Source: Streptomyces sp. S4.7
GTDB taxonomy: Bacteria; Actinomycetota; Actinomycetes; Streptomycetales; Streptomycetaceae
NCBI RefSeq assembly: GCF_010384365.1
Contig: NZ_CP048397.1
Location: 4,154,001-4,218,000, forward strand
Length of the DNA stretch: 64,000 nucleotides
Direction: 5' to 3'
This document shows, one piece after another, positions 62,901 to 64,000 of the stretch. The notes under the pieces are model-generated. The model saw only the letters and a program-made list of their open reading frames with translations, was not told the origin of the DNA and did not search any database. The first letter of the stretch is position 1. Each line of letters begins with the position of its first letter. The translations under genes and the position numbers were made by a program.

Positions 62901-63859
62901 CAGACCTCCCCGAGATTCCGTAGCTCCCCCGCCAGGCGGTACAGACCGGCGAGGTCCATCCCCTCACCGATCAGGGGGAGTTCGTACGTGGGCAGCCCGA
63001 GCCGCGCCAGGACGGCTCGCTGTTCGCGCTCCAGCTCCACGCGCTGGGCGTGCTCCGCGGCCTGCTCAAGGAGCGGTCCCACGAGCTTCGTGGGGGCGCC
63101 GACGCCGGCCGCCGCGAGCGCCTTGGTGACCTCTTTACGACGGTCGCCCGCCACTGCGTTGACGGCCTCCTCGTCGAGGACGTGCGGGCGCACCATGTTC
63201 ACGATCACCTTGCCGACGGGCAGTTCGGCGCCGCGCAGCTCGCCGATGCCGTCGGCGGTCTCCTGGACGGGCATCTCCTCAAGGAGGGTCACCAGATGCA
63301 CCGCGGTCCCGGGTGACTTGAGCACGCGCATCACGGCCTGGGCCTGGTTGTGTATCGGCCCTATCTTCGCGAGCCCGGCCACCTCGTCGTTCACGTTCAG
63401 GAAGCGGGTGATGCGGCCGGTGGGCGGGGCGTCCATCACGACGTAGTCGTACGTGAACCGGCCCCGCTTGTCGCGGCGGCGTACGGCTTCGCACGCCTTG
63501 CCCGTCAGCAGGACGTCCCGGACGCCCGGTGCGATGGTGGTGGCGAAGTCGATGGCGCCGATCTTCTTGAGGGCGCGGCCCGCGCTGCCGAGCTTGTAGA
63601 ACATCTGGAGGTAGTCGAGGAGCGCGCGCTCGGCGTCGATCGCCAGCGCGTACACCTCGCCGCCGCCCGGGGCGACGGCGATCTTCCGTTCTTCGTAAGG
63701 AAGCGCCTCCGTTTCGAAGAGCTGTGCGATGCCCTGTCTGCCCTCGACCTCTACAAGGAGGGTGCGTTTGCCCTCCGTCGCGAGGGCGAGCGCGAGGGCG
63801 GCGGCGACCGTCGTCTTACCGGTGCCCCCCTTGCCGCTGACGACCTGGAGCCTGCTCAC
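62900..63859 (-). CDS. ArsA-like ATPase (first of a pair)
   Basis: The 319-residue protein starts SRLQVVSGKGGTGKTTVAAA, a deviant Walker A with the signature Lys, then LLVEVEGRQGIAQLF and YDYVVMDAPPTGRITRFL. It belongs to the ArsA/Get3 family and lacks metal-binding Cys. It is the first gene of a two-gene operon divergent from the DUF4177 gene at 63954. Its partner starts at 62900. Confidence 0.92.
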   Translation of the reverse strand: MSRLQVVSGKGGTGKTTVAAALALALATEGKRTLLVEVEGRQGIAQLFETEALPYEERKIAVAPGGGEVYALAIDAERALLDYLQMFYKLGSAGRALKKIGAIDFATTIAPGVRDVLLTGKACEAVRRRDKRGRFTYDYVVMDAPPTGRITRFLNVNDEVAGLAKIGPIHNQAQAVMRVLKSPGTAVHLVTLLEEMPVQETADGIGELRGAELPVGKVIVNMVRPHVLDEEAVNAVAGDRRKEVTKALAAAGVGAPTKLVGPLLEQAAEHAQRVELEREQRAVLARLGLPTYELPLIGEGMDLAGLYRLAGELRNLGEV

Positions 63860-63953
63860 ACATTCGAGCCTAACCAGTCGGACCGCGGGCTACGCACGAG
63901 GCCGTCCACGGGCTCCGTACGAGGTCCTCGCGCGGTGCGGATACAGTCGGCCC

Positions 63954-64000
63954 ATGACGAAGTGGGAATACGCGACGGTGCCTCTTCTCGTGCACGCGAC
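63954..64000 (+). CDS. Start of a DUF4177 protein (cut by window edge)
   Basis: The ATG at 63954 opens MTKWEYATVPLLVHA, the N-terminus of small DUF4177 proteins. A TACAGT -10-like box at 63942-63947 ends six bases before the ATG, which suggests a leaderless message. Only 15 codons are visible. Confidence 0.7.
   Translation, partial: MTKWEYATVPLLVHA

Overview
The window is high-GC actinobacterial DNA with GTG and TTG starts, ATGA/GTGA gene overlaps and many regulators. Gene order (ybaB-recR-DUF5063, ask-asd-ECF sigma, class A PBP-wblA-two ArsA-type ATPases) and families such as WhiB/WblA, DUF397, XRE-DUF5753 and SLATT point to a Streptomyces chromosome. From memory the core order matches the S. 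coelicolor SCO3576-SCO3620 interval; I could not check this by alignment.

Layout. 1-20.8 kb is accessory or lineage-specific. It holds a TetR/MFS/FAD-monooxygenase resistance-type cassette, a WhiJ-like XRE + DUF397 pair, a very unusual membrane protein ending in an ADP-ribosyltransferase domain, a secreted RCC1 propeller, an SGNH esterase, a TetR/VOC pair, a Ser/Thr kinase, a MarR/DJ-1 pair, a class III aminotransferase, a GntR regulator and a GT2-GT-C fusion. 20.8-21.5 kb is a non-coding, extremely GC-rich tandem repeat. 21.5-24.4 kb is SLATT protein, ybaB, recR and DUF5063. 24.4-41.3 kb is an insertion-like island between recR-DUF5063 and ask: a nucleotidyltransferase-like two-gene operon, two decayed genes, a DUF1023 hydrolase/lipoprotein operon, an RsbW-like ATPase, a HEPN protein, a winged-helix/zinc-finger protein, a Uma2 nuclease, an XRE-DUF5753-DUF397 fusion regulator and a complete type I restriction-modification operon (hsdR-hsdS-hsdM). 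At its right edge lies the 3' end of a lost PQQ-propeller gene.

41.4-46.1 kb returns to core genes: ask, asd, a SigE-type ECF sigma factor and its partner. 46.2-56.3 kb has SURF1, an S9 peptidase, a TetR-controlled alpha/beta hydrolase, SnoaL, SDR and beta-lactamase-like proteins, a flavoprotein and a Tat-exported protein. 56.3-64 kb has tRNA-Pro(CGG), a metallophosphoesterase, a YqeY-like protein, a class A PBP, wblA, two ArsA-like ATPases and the start of a DUF4177 gene.

Best candidates for something new are the pilin-signal/Gly-Ser/ADP-ribosyltransferase protein (4911-7691), the nucleotidyltransferase pair (24437-25974) inside the defence-like island, and a shared GATACA-type palindrome linking the ATPase and the XRE fusion gene. 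Starts are chosen from visible ribosome-binding sites. All family assignments come from reading motifs, not from database searches.
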